Shown one piece after another: positions 1-6,277 of a DNA stretch of 6,529 bases. Within the stretch, counting starts at the first letter, position 1, and the number at the start of each line of letters is the position of its first letter. Position numbers and translations under genes: made by a program. The stretch lies in contig JAISSG010000025.1 of the NCBI GenBank assembly GCA_031273185.1, positions 1 to 6,529 of the forward strand, written 5' to 3'. Below the pieces are notes generated by a model, which had not been told where the DNA came from, searched no databases, and saw only the letters and a list, made by a program, of their open reading frames with translations. Source of the DNA: Treponema sp. GTDB taxonomy: Bacteria; Spirochaetota; Spirochaetia; Treponematales; Breznakiellaceae.

Positions 1-1
1 C

Positions 2-1138
2 CGGGAGGGGATGCTCATTGGCAGGGGGAAAACCCCCAGCTCGGTAAATGTCCATGCGACGGTTCCGGGCAAGGTTGTCCGCAGTATAGAACGGCTGGAC
101 TACGAGGGCATGAGGAGCGAGGCGCTGGTCATACGCATGGAAGGGGCTTTTGAGCGCCTGGGCAAAAAGGAAAAGAAATTCCCCCGCGAGGGCATGGATC
201 GGCAGGAACTCCAGCAGATACTCTCGGATTGCGGCATCGTCGAAATGGAAGGATCGGGCAGGCCCGTTGCCGAAACCCTCTCGGCGCTGCGCCGAGAGGG
301 AGGCCCGCAGACCCTGGTTGTCCGCTGTGTCTTTGACGATCCCTGGCTGGCCGCCGATTATGTCCTCTGCAAGGAGCGGTTCAAGGAAGTGGTGGAGGGA
401 AGCTGCATCATTGCCAAAATTGGCGGCAGGATAGAGCGCGTCGTCTTTGCCGTTTCATGCAAGGAAAAGGAAATCGGGCAGGCCATGCTTGCCGAGGGGA
501 GCCAGTACGACATTCCCATGTCGATGGTTCTGACCGGTTCGAGGTATCCCCAGCGGAACCGCCGGGAACTGGAACTGGTACTGCGAAATTACGGCAGAAG
601 GGAAGGCATCGATTTGGGAACACTTCTTGTCCTTGGCCCGGCGACCCTTGCCGCGGTGCACGATGCGGTAGAATACCGCCGCCCGATCCTCGACCGCTAT
701 GTCGCCGTGGGCGGCTCCGCGGTAAAGAATCCCCAGGTGATGAGGGCTCGCATCGGCAAGCGGCTGGTCGATCTTTTTGAGGAATGCGGCGGCTTTATTG
801 ACAAGCCCTGCCGCATCGCCGTCGGCTCGCCCCTTTCCGGCAAAACGATACAGGACCTTAACGAGCCGGTGACCAAAACCAGCTTTGCCGTTTTTGCCAT
901 GCTCAAGGCGCAGGCTGGCGATCATCCCGGTCGGGATTGCATTTCCTGCGGGGAATGCAGGCGCGTTTGCCCCGTCGGTCTTGATCCAGAAGAGGTGTAC
1001 AAGCGAATAACGACCGGCAGCCGGTGCGCCGCCGCCGGGGAATGCCATAGCTGTGGCTGCTGCGAGGTGGTATGCCCGTCCTGCCTGCCCCTTTCGGACG
1101 TGATAGCCGGGAAGAAGCTGGGGGGGCGCAATGCCTGA
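2..1138 (+). CDS. rnfC: RnfC, electron transport complex subunit C (5' end missing)
   Basis: Peripheral cytoplasmic subunit of the Rnf ferredoxin:NAD+ oxidoreductase. The frame is open to the left edge (R-E-G before the first Met at 11). That Met lies inside the usual N-terminal G-D-x-V-x-x-G-x-x-I region, so the true start is upstream and about 50 residues are probably missing. Residues below count from Met 11. VHATVPGKV (14-22) is the barrel-sandwich region. Residues 70-230 match the FMN/NADH-binding Complex1_51K-like part, but with altered loops. YVAVGGSAV onward is the SLBB-like region, with a PVTKT motif. Two classical CxxCxxCxxxCP motifs (Cys 310/313/316/320 and 345/348/351/355) should bind two 4Fe-4S clusters. 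The protein ends soon after these, without the long repeat tail of enterobacterial RnfC. Its stop overlaps the rnfD start by 8 bases. Identity is firm; NADH oxidation is doubtful because the loops are non-consensus. Confidence 0.92.
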   Translation, partial: REGMLIGRGKTPSSVNVHATVPGKVVRSIERLDYEGMRSEALVIRMEGAFERLGKKEKKFPREGMDRQELQQILSDCGIVEMEGSGRPVAETLSALRREGGPQTLVVRCVFDDPWLAADYVLCKERFKEVVEGSCIIAKIGGRIERVVFAVSCKEKEIGQAMLAEGSQYDIPMSMVLTGSRYPQRNRRELELVLRNYGRREGIDLGTLLVLGPATLAAVHDAVEYRRPILDRYVAVGGSAVKNPQVMRARIGKRLVDLFEECGGFIDKPCRIAVGSPLSGKTIQDLNEPVTKTSFAVFAMLKAQAGDHPGRDCISCGECRRVCPVGLDPEEVYKRITTGSRCAAAGECHSCGCCEVVCPSCLPLSDVIAGKKLGGRNA

Positions 1139-2168
1139 CAAGGAATCCAGGCTCTGGCTCAACCCCCAGGTAAACATTTCCCGCTCCACCGCCGCCCGCA
1201 TGTGGCTGGTGTTTTTCTGCGCCTTCGTTGCCGTGTTGCAGTCCGCAATAAGCGATGCCGGGGCTTCGCTGTTTGTTGCCCTCGCCGCCCTTGCCGGCGC
1301 CGTCCTGACGGAACTGGCAATAACCGGCAGGGAACATCGCTTTGCGAAAATAAAGGACGGAAGCGCCTCGGCCTCCGCCCTGGTTCTCGCCCTGCTGCTG
1401 CCCAACCAGATTCACCCCGTGTACGCCGTGCTGGGCGCGGCGTTTGCGATGGCAGTGGTAAAGCACAGTTTTGGCGGCCTGGGATCGAACTGGATGAACC
1501 CCGCCCTGGGAGGCTGGCTGTTTGTCCGCTTCTCCTGGCCGTCGGCCTTTGAAAGGGCGCTGGAAAGTTCAGGGGATTATTTTTCCGGGGCAGGCAGCGC
1601 GGTTGACCAGGCTGTCAGCAGTTTTCTTAACAAGACGATTTTCCCGTTTTTCAGCGCGGCGCTGCCCGCCGGTTACATCGACCGTTTTGCGTCACAGGAA
1701 CCGGGGATCATCGCCGACCGCGCCGTGCTTGCCCTTGTTGTCGGCACGGCCTTTATTGCCGCTTTCCAGATAAGCCGCTCGTGGCTTTCCGTGTTATACC
1801 TTGCGGTTTTTGGGTTGCTGGCCCGGATGCTGGGGGACTTGCCGTCTTCCGGTTTCTGGTGGAACGGCGATGTCATTCTTGCCTTCCTGTCAGGCGGCAC
1901 GCTGGTAACGGCGTTTATCCTTATCGCCGATCCGTCCAGCGGGGCAAAATCGGTGCTGGGCAACGCCACCCTGGCGGTTTTCGCCGCGATCCTGGGTTTT
2001 GCGTTTCGATACTTCGGCGGCGCGTTTTACGGCTGTTTCTTTGCCGTTGCCCTGGTGAACGCCGTCGTTCCGCTGTTGTGCAAAATGGAACGCCGCCTGC
2101 TCTATTCGACCGCGGAGATCAACGCCTCCAGAGGAGTCAGCGCCTCCAGAGGAGGCGGGAATGATTAA
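1131..2168 (+). CDS. rnfD: RnfD, membrane subunit of Rnf-like complex
   Basis: Integral membrane subunit of the NqrB/RnfD family, 345 residues, near the family's usual length. Diagnostic stretches are KDGSASASALVLALLLP (75-91), KHSFGGLGSNWMNPA (111-125), SGGTLVTAFILIADPSS (254-270) and the terminal FRYFGG...AVALVNAVVPLL segment. Hydrophobic segments fit a protein of about 8-10 membrane helices. In characterised RnfD a periplasmic threonine in a D-x-x-S/T-x-A-T motif carries covalent FMN. The best match here is DQAVSSF (159-165), which has Phe at the threonine position, so flavinylation is unlikely at that site. The ATG at 1131 follows a 7-G run (1120-1126) that may serve as ribosome binding site. 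The C-terminus (INASRGVSASRGGGND) is encoded by a short DNA repeat that also contains the rnfG ribosome binding site. Stop TAA at 2166-2168 overlaps rnfG by 8 bases. Confidence 0.9.
   Translation: MPDKESRLWLNPQVNISRSTAARMWLVFFCAFVAVLQSAISDAGASLFVALAALAGAVLTELAITGREHRFAKIKDGSASASALVLALLLPNQIHPVYAVLGAAFAMAVVKHSFGGLGSNWMNPALGGWLFVRFSWPSAFERALESSGDYFSGAGSAVDQAVSSFLNKTIFPFFSAALPAGYIDRFASQEPGIIADRAVLALVVGTAFIAAFQISRSWLSVLYLAVFGLLARMLGDLPSSGFWWNGDVILAFLSGGTLVTAFILIADPSSGAKSVLGNATLAVFAAILGFAFRYFGGAFYGCFFAVALVNAVVPLLCKMERRLLYSTAEINASRGVSASRGGGND
2123..2154 (+). repeat. Two exact 14-bp direct repeats, 18-bp period, at the rnfD 3' end
   Basis: CGCCTCCAGAGGAG occurs at 2123-2136 and again at 2141-2154. 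The 18-bp period keeps the reading frame and duplicates an ASRG peptide in the RnfD tail. Both copies contain an AGAGGAG Shine-Dalgarno-like core; only the second is spaced correctly for rnfG. Confidence 0.85.
2141..2163 (+). promoter_or_regulatory. Hairpin enclosing the rnfG Shine-Dalgarno sequence
   Basis: CGCCTCC (2141-2147) is perfectly complementary to GGAGGCG (2151-2157), with a 3-nt AGA loop. The right arm holds the GGAGG ribosome binding site, and the rnfG ATG is at 2161-2163. Ribosomes finishing rnfD (stop at 2166-2168) must open this stem, which would expose the site. That predicts translational coupling of rnfG to rnfD. The structure is seen in the sequence; the regulatory role is inferred. 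Confidence 0.6.
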
Positions 2169-2607
2169 CATCCCCTCGGCGCTGAAAGACCGGGCGATCT
2201 TCCTGGGCTGGATCGCCGGGCTTGCGCTGCTTGCCTCGCTCGCCTGGTCGCTGAGTTTCCAGTTCCGCTCCGCTTGCCTCATGCGTTCGGCCAATAGAGT
2301 TCTAGTCTCCATGAAAGACGATCTGCACCTTTCCGCTCCCCTGGCTGTGCCATTCGCCGCGCCGGGCCCCCTGGGCTGCTGGTACAGCCTTGTCAATTCC
2401 AACTCGCGTTTTTTTGTATTTGCCATTATGCGCGACGGCATTCTTGTTCCCTGCGGCGCGGAAGTGTCGGAGACGGGGGAGGTTACGCGGCTTGTTCCGC
2501 TGGGCAGCCATGCGCGTAAGGTTATGAGCCGAATTCCCCAGGGGGTAATACAGGTATATGTCCGCCGCATAGAGTCCGCTGTCGCTAAAGGGATGGCAGG
2601 CAGATGA
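2161..2607 (+). CDS. rnfG: Short, divergent RnfG-position protein
   Basis: This gene takes the RnfG slot between rnfD and rnfE and has the expected topology: a short cytoplasmic N-terminus, one membrane helix at about 12-33, and a soluble, presumably periplasmic, remainder. It has 148 residues against roughly 180-210 for ordinary RnfG. The stretch around FVFAIMRDGILVPCGAEVSETGEV may correspond to the strand region of the FMN_bind fold. There is no S/T-G-A-T motif, so the usual covalent FMN threonine is absent. Assignment rests mostly on position and topology. It could instead be an unrelated small anchor protein that replaced RnfG. The start is supported by AGAGGAGG at 2148-2155, 5 bases before the ATG. 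Its stop shares ATGA with the rnfE start. Confidence 0.68.
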   Translation: MINIPSALKDRAIFLGWIAGLALLASLAWSLSFQFRSACLMRSANRVLVSMKDDLHLSAPLAVPFAAPGPLGCWYSLVNSNSRFFVFAIMRDGILVPCGAEVSETGEVTRLVPLGSHARKVMSRIPQGVIQVYVRRIESAVAKGMAGR

Positions 2608-3236
2608 TGGAGCAGATTCGGAGCCGCGTTTTCTGGGGCAACGCTTCCCCTGCGGTTTGCCTGTCCGGCAGCGGGCTCGTGATCATGGCGTCGGACCGGC
2701 TTGCCCACGCCATTGCCATCACCGGCGCGCTTCTGTGGGTGTACGGCCTTGCAACGCTTGCCGTCCATGCCGGCACAAGGATATTTCCCCAGCAGGGCAG
2801 GCCGATCCTGCTGGTCTGCCTGACGTCGTTTGTCGCAAGCGTCTATCTGCTGCTGCTGTGGATCATATCCCCCCTGTGCGTTTTGCAAATGTTTTTTGTC
2901 ATTTCGCTTGTTCCCGTCGTTTGCATGCTGTCGGGAACTTTGGATCGGCTTGCGGACCAAGGCCTGGAAGAAAAATTCTTTGGCTCCTTGCGCGAAGCCC
3001 TGATACTGGGAGCGTTGATCGTCATTTTTGCCCTTATCCGTGAGCCGCTAGGCTATCTGTCGCTGTCCCTGCCCGGGGGGGCGCAGGGAATCGTTCTGCT
3101 GTTTTCTTTCGAGAATGAAGCCTTGCTGCCAATCCGCCTGATAGCCAGTTCTTGTGGGGCCCTGCTCCTGTCGGGCTATCTCCTGGGGCTGTACCGTTAT
3201 TACCGGGCTGTCAAAGCCCCAAAGGAAGGTGCATAA
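2604..3236 (+). CDS. rnfE: RnfE-like membrane subunit, partly lacking Fe-S ligands
   Basis: Integral membrane protein of the Rnf-Nqr (RnfA/RnfE, NqrD/NqrE) family, 210 residues, normal length, with about six hydrophobic segments. The N-terminal FWGN (10-13) matches the family LWxN. The central VVCMLSGTLDRLA (105-117) aligns with VNCxxLGRAEAFA, and LIREPLGY with the conserved IRE-lGnG region. RnfE and RnfA normally each supply two cysteines for an intramembrane 2Fe-2S centre. Here Cys107 is kept, but the GLCP cysteine aligns with Ser23. A different cysteine, Cys19, sits one helical turn earlier and might substitute. The gene opens with two consecutive ATG codons; the first (2604) overlaps the upstream stop as ATGA. 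The stop (3234-3236) shares one base with the rnfA start. Confidence 0.84.
   Translation: MMEQIRSRVFWGNASPAVCLSGSGLVIMASDRLAHAIAITGALLWVYGLATLAVHAGTRIFPQQGRPILLVCLTSFVASVYLLLLWIISPLCVLQMFFVISLVPVVCMLSGTLDRLADQGLEEKFFGSLREALILGALIVIFALIREPLGYLSLSLPGGAQGIVLLFSFENEALLPIRLIASSCGALLLSGYLLGLYRYYRAVKAPKEGA
3222..3229 (+). promoter_or_regulatory. Ribosome binding site fixing the rnfA start
   Basis: AAGGAAGG lies 6 bases before the ATG at 3236. It favours that start over in-frame starts farther upstream (the frame is open from 3152), which would overlap rnfE by 80 bases and add a non-homologous N-terminus. Confidence 0.75.
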
Positions 3237-3877
3237 TGGCAGAGGGCTTTTCCCGGCTGGTAATGCTGGCGGTTTTTTCCGGCCTGTCCATGAACCTGGT
3301 TTTGCAGTTTGGCCTTGGGCTAAAGGAACTTGCTATGGCTGAAAATACCGGCTGTGCCGGAGACGGGGGTATTGCCGAAACCGCCGGGAAAAAATGGTTC
3401 CTGGCAGGGCTTGGGATCCTTTTTGTTACGGTTCTGCTTCTCTGGCTTCTGTTCTCGTTTTTTCGATACATACTGCCCCTGGGCCTTCTTGAGTATTTTT
3501 TGCTTTTTCCCGCCAGCGTCCTGGCTTTCTCGGCGCTTGAGTTTCTGGCTCATCAGTTCGCTTTGAAGAAAAACGCCCGGCAAGAGATCGCTTTTGCCTT
3601 TGGGAATACGTTTACCGGCGGGGCGCTTGCCGGGGCGGCGCTTTTTGTCACGCTTAATGTTGCCGACAGGCTGGGCGAGGCAGCGGTGCTTTCCCTTGGT
3701 TTTACCTGCGGGATAGCGCTTGCCGTTGGGATTGTCGGCGAAATCCGCCGCCGCTCCCAGATGGAAGCGGTTCCCCGGCACCTGCGGGGCGGCCCGCTTG
3801 CGCTGGTCGCTATGGGCCTGCTTTCGCTGATCTTTTCATCGGCTGCGCTGATGTTTTTTGAAGTTTTGGGGGCTTGA
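3236..3877 (+). CDS. rnfA: RnfA-like membrane subunit without the conserved cysteines
   Basis: Rnf-Nqr family membrane protein, 213 residues, about six hydrophobic segments. Recognisable family stretches are MNLVLQFGLGLKEL (19-32) against NNFVLSRFLGICPFL, YILPLGLLEYFLLFPASVLAFSALEF (78-103) against the iLvPlgLeYLrTIaFILvIA region, and HLRGGPLALVAMGLLSLIF near the end against FRGxPIALIxAGLMSLAF. The two cysteines that normally ligate the RnfA/RnfE 2Fe-2S centre are missing: the first aligns with Lys30 and the second (TTNCAVLG) with Gly129 in FTGGALAG. Cys40 lies in a soluble-looking loop. The ATG is chosen from the AAGGAAGG site and family length. Stop TGA at 3875-3877 is followed after 2 bases by the next gene. 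No rnfB follows, unlike the common C-D-G-E-A-B order. Confidence 0.83.
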   Translation: MAEGFSRLVMLAVFSGLSMNLVLQFGLGLKELAMAENTGCAGDGGIAETAGKKWFLAGLGILFVTVLLLWLLFSFFRYILPLGLLEYFLLFPASVLAFSALEFLAHQFALKKNARQEIAFAFGNTFTGGALAGAALFVTLNVADRLGEAAVLSLGFTCGIALAVGIVGEIRRRSQMEAVPRHLRGGPLALVAMGLLSLIFSSAALMFFEVLGA

Positions 3878-3879
3878 GA

Positions 3880-5703
3880 ATGGCAGATACAAAGATCAGC
3901 CTGGTGCTGGGATCGCACGCGCACGTGCCCTATGGCGCGGATGTGGCAGAATTTGAAAACGCCTACGCAAATTTGCTCAAGCCCTTTGTCTCCAGCCTTT
4001 ACAAGTTTCCGAAAATACAGGCAGCATTGCATTATTCGGGCGTTCTGCTGCACTGGGTTGAGCGTTCGCATCCCGAGCTGCTCATGCTGCTGGAGGATAT
4101 GGTAAATCGAAAACAGGTAGAGATACTGGGCGGGGGGTTTTACGAGCCGATGCTGCCGATCATCTCTTCGCAGGACAAGATCGGGCAGATTGAGTTTTTT
4201 ACCACCTACCTCCGCAAGCACTTTGGCAAGCGTCCGCAGGGCTGCTGGATCCCGGGCTTTGCCTGGGAGCAGTGTCTGGTAAGCCCCCTTGTTTCCTGCG
4301 GCATGGGTTTTACCTTCCTTAGCGAGTGGCAGTTTGCCCTGGCGGGGGGCGGCAGGGCCCCCTGCATCTGCGAGGATAATGGAAAGTTCATAGTTGTTTT
4401 CCCTGTTTTACAGTCCCTGGCAGAAGCGCTTGCCAAAAAAAATATTGCTTCCCTGCTGGAAAACCCGCGGGGCGACATTGGCGACAACGCCGTCGTCTCG
4501 ATTTTCCCGGAAAAAGCCAACGCCAGAACGAATGAATCGCCCGAGGTTTCATGGAGCCATTTCTTTGAGGAGATTTCCCTCTGCGAAAACTTTGCCGAAA
4601 CGGTAACTCCGGGGAAGTTATTGAAGAACCTCAAGGGATTGCAAAAGCTGTACTTCCCCGATTCGACCAGTTGCAAAGACGGAAAACCGGCGCGCCGATT
4701 CATTATCGAGAATCCCGAGGCGAACAGGATATATTCGAAAATGATCTTTACCAACGTTCTGATAAACCAACTGAGGGGGGACAAGTCCCGCAAGCTGTCT
4801 GCCCACGAGGAACTGTGGAAAGCCCAGGGGTATAACCTTTTTTGCACAACCGGCAAGCAGGGCCTGCACAATCAACTGCTGCGAAATACCGCCTACAGCG
4901 CCCTGCTGGGGGCGGAGCGGGTAACCAAGGAAAAGGGCAAATTTGCCCCGTCATTGGTATCGTTTGATTTTAACATGGACGGCGAGGGGGAATGGCTCTT
5001 CCAGGATTCGAGGATCAACTGTTATGTGCAATCAATGGGCGGGGGAATTTTCGAGCTGGACTACCTGCCCAAGGCCTGGAACTACCTTGATACCTGCCAG
5101 GGCAGAACAGCCTTTGCCGATCGCCTCCTGCCGGCAGGGGTAACGGCTGAAAACCTCAAGGCAGGCGCCATGAGCGGGGCGCGGTTGTGCTGCAACGAGC
5201 GTTACGAGCCTGGCGACATGGACAAGGTCCGCCGGAAACTCCGCCTGACTCTGAAGCCACAATCAACGTCACCTTTTGGCTGCGTAGAAATTGAAAAAAC
5301 CTTTCAGACAAAAAAAGATTCGGTATGCGTAGGGTATTTCCTGGTTAACCAGGGGGTTGAAACCGAGGCTTTTCAGTTCGCCCCTGAAATTGACCTTGCC
5401 CTTCCCGGCGAAACCGATGCGGACACCCGCTTTTTTGCCTGCAAGGCAGAAACGGCAGACACGCCGCTTTCCGAGCCGCTGGCAGACCTTGCGGACGGGA
5501 TAAAAATCCACGACCTAAAAAACGAGGTACAGATCACCCTGGCCGCAAACCGGCCCTTTGGCGGGCGAATATTGCCGCTAAACGTCCGCGACAGCACGGG
5601 CGAGGAACTGTTCCAGGCGTTCTGCATAATGCCCATCTTCCCCGTGTCGCTTAACCCCGGCGAGTCATGGGGCATTGAACTGGTGTTAAAATTTTCGCAT
5701 TAA
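3880..5703 (+). CDS. GH57-like protein with DUF1925/DUF1926-type regions, probably non-catalytic
   Basis: 607 residues, similar in length to GH57 4-alpha-glucanotransferases. GH57 region I is HAHVP (13-17, usual HxHQP) and region II is GGGFYEP (84-90), both well kept. Region III, usually W-L-x-E-R-x-W with the nucleophile Glu, reads WIPGFAW (123-129), with Gly126 at the Glu position. Region IV, usually DDGEKFG with the acid/base Asp, reads IFPEKAN (208-214). A helical DUF1925-like segment (about 265-370) ends in DFNMDGEGEW (363-372), and a beta-rich DUF1926-like part fills the rest. Loss of both catalytic positions suggests a carbohydrate-binding or regulatory pseudoenzyme; GH57 homologues lacking catalytic residues are known. 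No signal peptide, so cytoplasmic. ATG 3880 is preferred (GGGGG at 3868-3872); an in-frame TTG at 3874 would overlap rnfA. Likely co-transcribed with the Rnf genes. Confidence 0.84.
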   Translation: MADTKISLVLGSHAHVPYGADVAEFENAYANLLKPFVSSLYKFPKIQAALHYSGVLLHWVERSHPELLMLLEDMVNRKQVEILGGGFYEPMLPIISSQDKIGQIEFFTTYLRKHFGKRPQGCWIPGFAWEQCLVSPLVSCGMGFTFLSEWQFALAGGGRAPCICEDNGKFIVVFPVLQSLAEALAKKNIASLLENPRGDIGDNAVVSIFPEKANARTNESPEVSWSHFFEEISLCENFAETVTPGKLLKNLKGLQKLYFPDSTSCKDGKPARRFIIENPEANRIYSKMIFTNVLINQLRGDKSRKLSAHEELWKAQGYNLFCTTGKQGLHNQLLRNTAYSALLGAERVTKEKGKFAPSLVSFDFNMDGEGEWLFQDSRINCYVQSMGGGIFELDYLPKAWNYLDTCQGRTAFADRLLPAGVTAENLKAGAMSGARLCCNERYEPGDMDKVRRKLRLTLKPQSTSPFGCVEIEKTFQTKKDSVCVGYFLVNQGVETEAFQFAPEIDLALPGETDADTRFFACKAETADTPLSEPLADLADGIKIHDLKNEVQITLAANRPFGGRILPLNVRDSTGEELFQAFCIMPIFPVSLNPGESWGIELVLKFSH

Positions 5704-5706
5704 TGT

Positions 5707-6222
5707 ATGAACGTATCTGTTTTTGAGCAAGGGCTAAAAACATGGACTATTATTCTTTTGAATCTTACTCTTATTATGTTTCTGATAAAACTATGCACCT
5801 TAAAAAATGAAGTAAAAAGAGCAGGGGTTAACTATCACCTATCAAAGTCAAAGATAAATATCAATAAAAAAACAGTTATAATTTTAATCATAGTATTTGG
5901 AATTATGTTATTATCATTAATCATTGGATCATTTATTTTGAGGCATTGGTACTTTTTGATGCTTTCACTTTTCATGATATTAAACATAATTATTTTTTAT
6001 ATCATGGAAAGAAAATACAAAAATATTAAAGGTATATATGAAAATGGAATTATTGTTTATTTTAAGGAATTGTTTGAATGGAAAAAAGTACATTCATATA
6101 GCATAACCGACAACAAACTAATCGGATACCTTAAAAACGGCAATGTTTTTGAATTCAACGATATAGAAAATATTGATGAAATAAGATGTTTATTTGAAAC
6201 TAAGAATATTAAGCATAGATGA
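5707..6222 (+). CDS. Small membrane protein of unknown function, DUF5673-like C-terminus
   Basis: 171 residues with three predicted membrane helices at about 14-30, 56-78 and 80-100, then a soluble C-terminal part (about 107-168). The pattern there, GIYENGIIVYF...FEWKKVHSY, resembles small membrane proteins with DUF5673-type tails, in which a Trp-containing strand is typical. That likeness is by eye only. The gene starts 3 bases after the GH57-like stop, but base composition drops sharply, with A/T in most third positions and Lys/Ile/Asn-rich protein. No Shine-Dalgarno sequence precedes the ATG. It was probably acquired separately from the operon before it. Function is unknown. Confidence 0.65.
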   Translation: MNVSVFEQGLKTWTIILLNLTLIMFLIKLCTLKNEVKRAGVNYHLSKSKININKKTVIILIIVFGIMLLSLIIGSFILRHWYFLMLSLFMILNIIIFYIMERKYKNIKGIYENGIIVYFKELFEWKKVHSYSITDNKLIGYLKNGNVFEFNDIENIDEIRCLFETKNIKHR

Positions 6223-6277
6223 AAGTTCCGTCACAATAGACAAGGATGATGATTAAAACCATCATTACCAAAATAGC

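Noticed and set aside
1120..1126. G7 tract at the rnfC/rnfD junction, with another G7 at 3075-3081 in rnfE, as phase-variable sites
   Set aside because: Treponemes do use poly-G variation, but seven G in a GC-rich gene is near what chance allows. The first tract also serves plausibly as the rnfD ribosome binding site.
455..1466. Long open frames on the minus strand opposite rnfC and the start of rnfD
   Set aside because: They are opposite-strand shadows of GC-rich coding sequence; the translations are low-complexity and match no family, whereas the plus-strand proteins are clear.
1890..2960. A 356-codon open frame on the minus strand across rnfD, rnfG and rnfE
   Set aside because: It spans three recognisable overlapping plus-strand genes, and its product is Arg/Gln-rich and unlike any known domain.
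3152..3235. Upstream extension of rnfA to an earlier start
   Set aside because: It would overlap rnfE by over 80 bases and give an N-terminus unlike RnfA; the ATG at 3236 has a good ribosome binding site.
5675..5704. TTGAAC ... ATTAAT as a promoter for the AT-rich membrane gene
   Set aside because: The matches are 4/6 and 4/6 with 18-bp spacing, and transcription would begin at or after the ATG at 5707, leaving no leader.
6246..6265. Inverted repeat ATGATG/CATCAT with 8-nt loop between the convergent genes, as a bidirectional terminator
   Set aside because: The stem is only 6 bp and AT-rich, and no T run follows on either strand; too weak to call.
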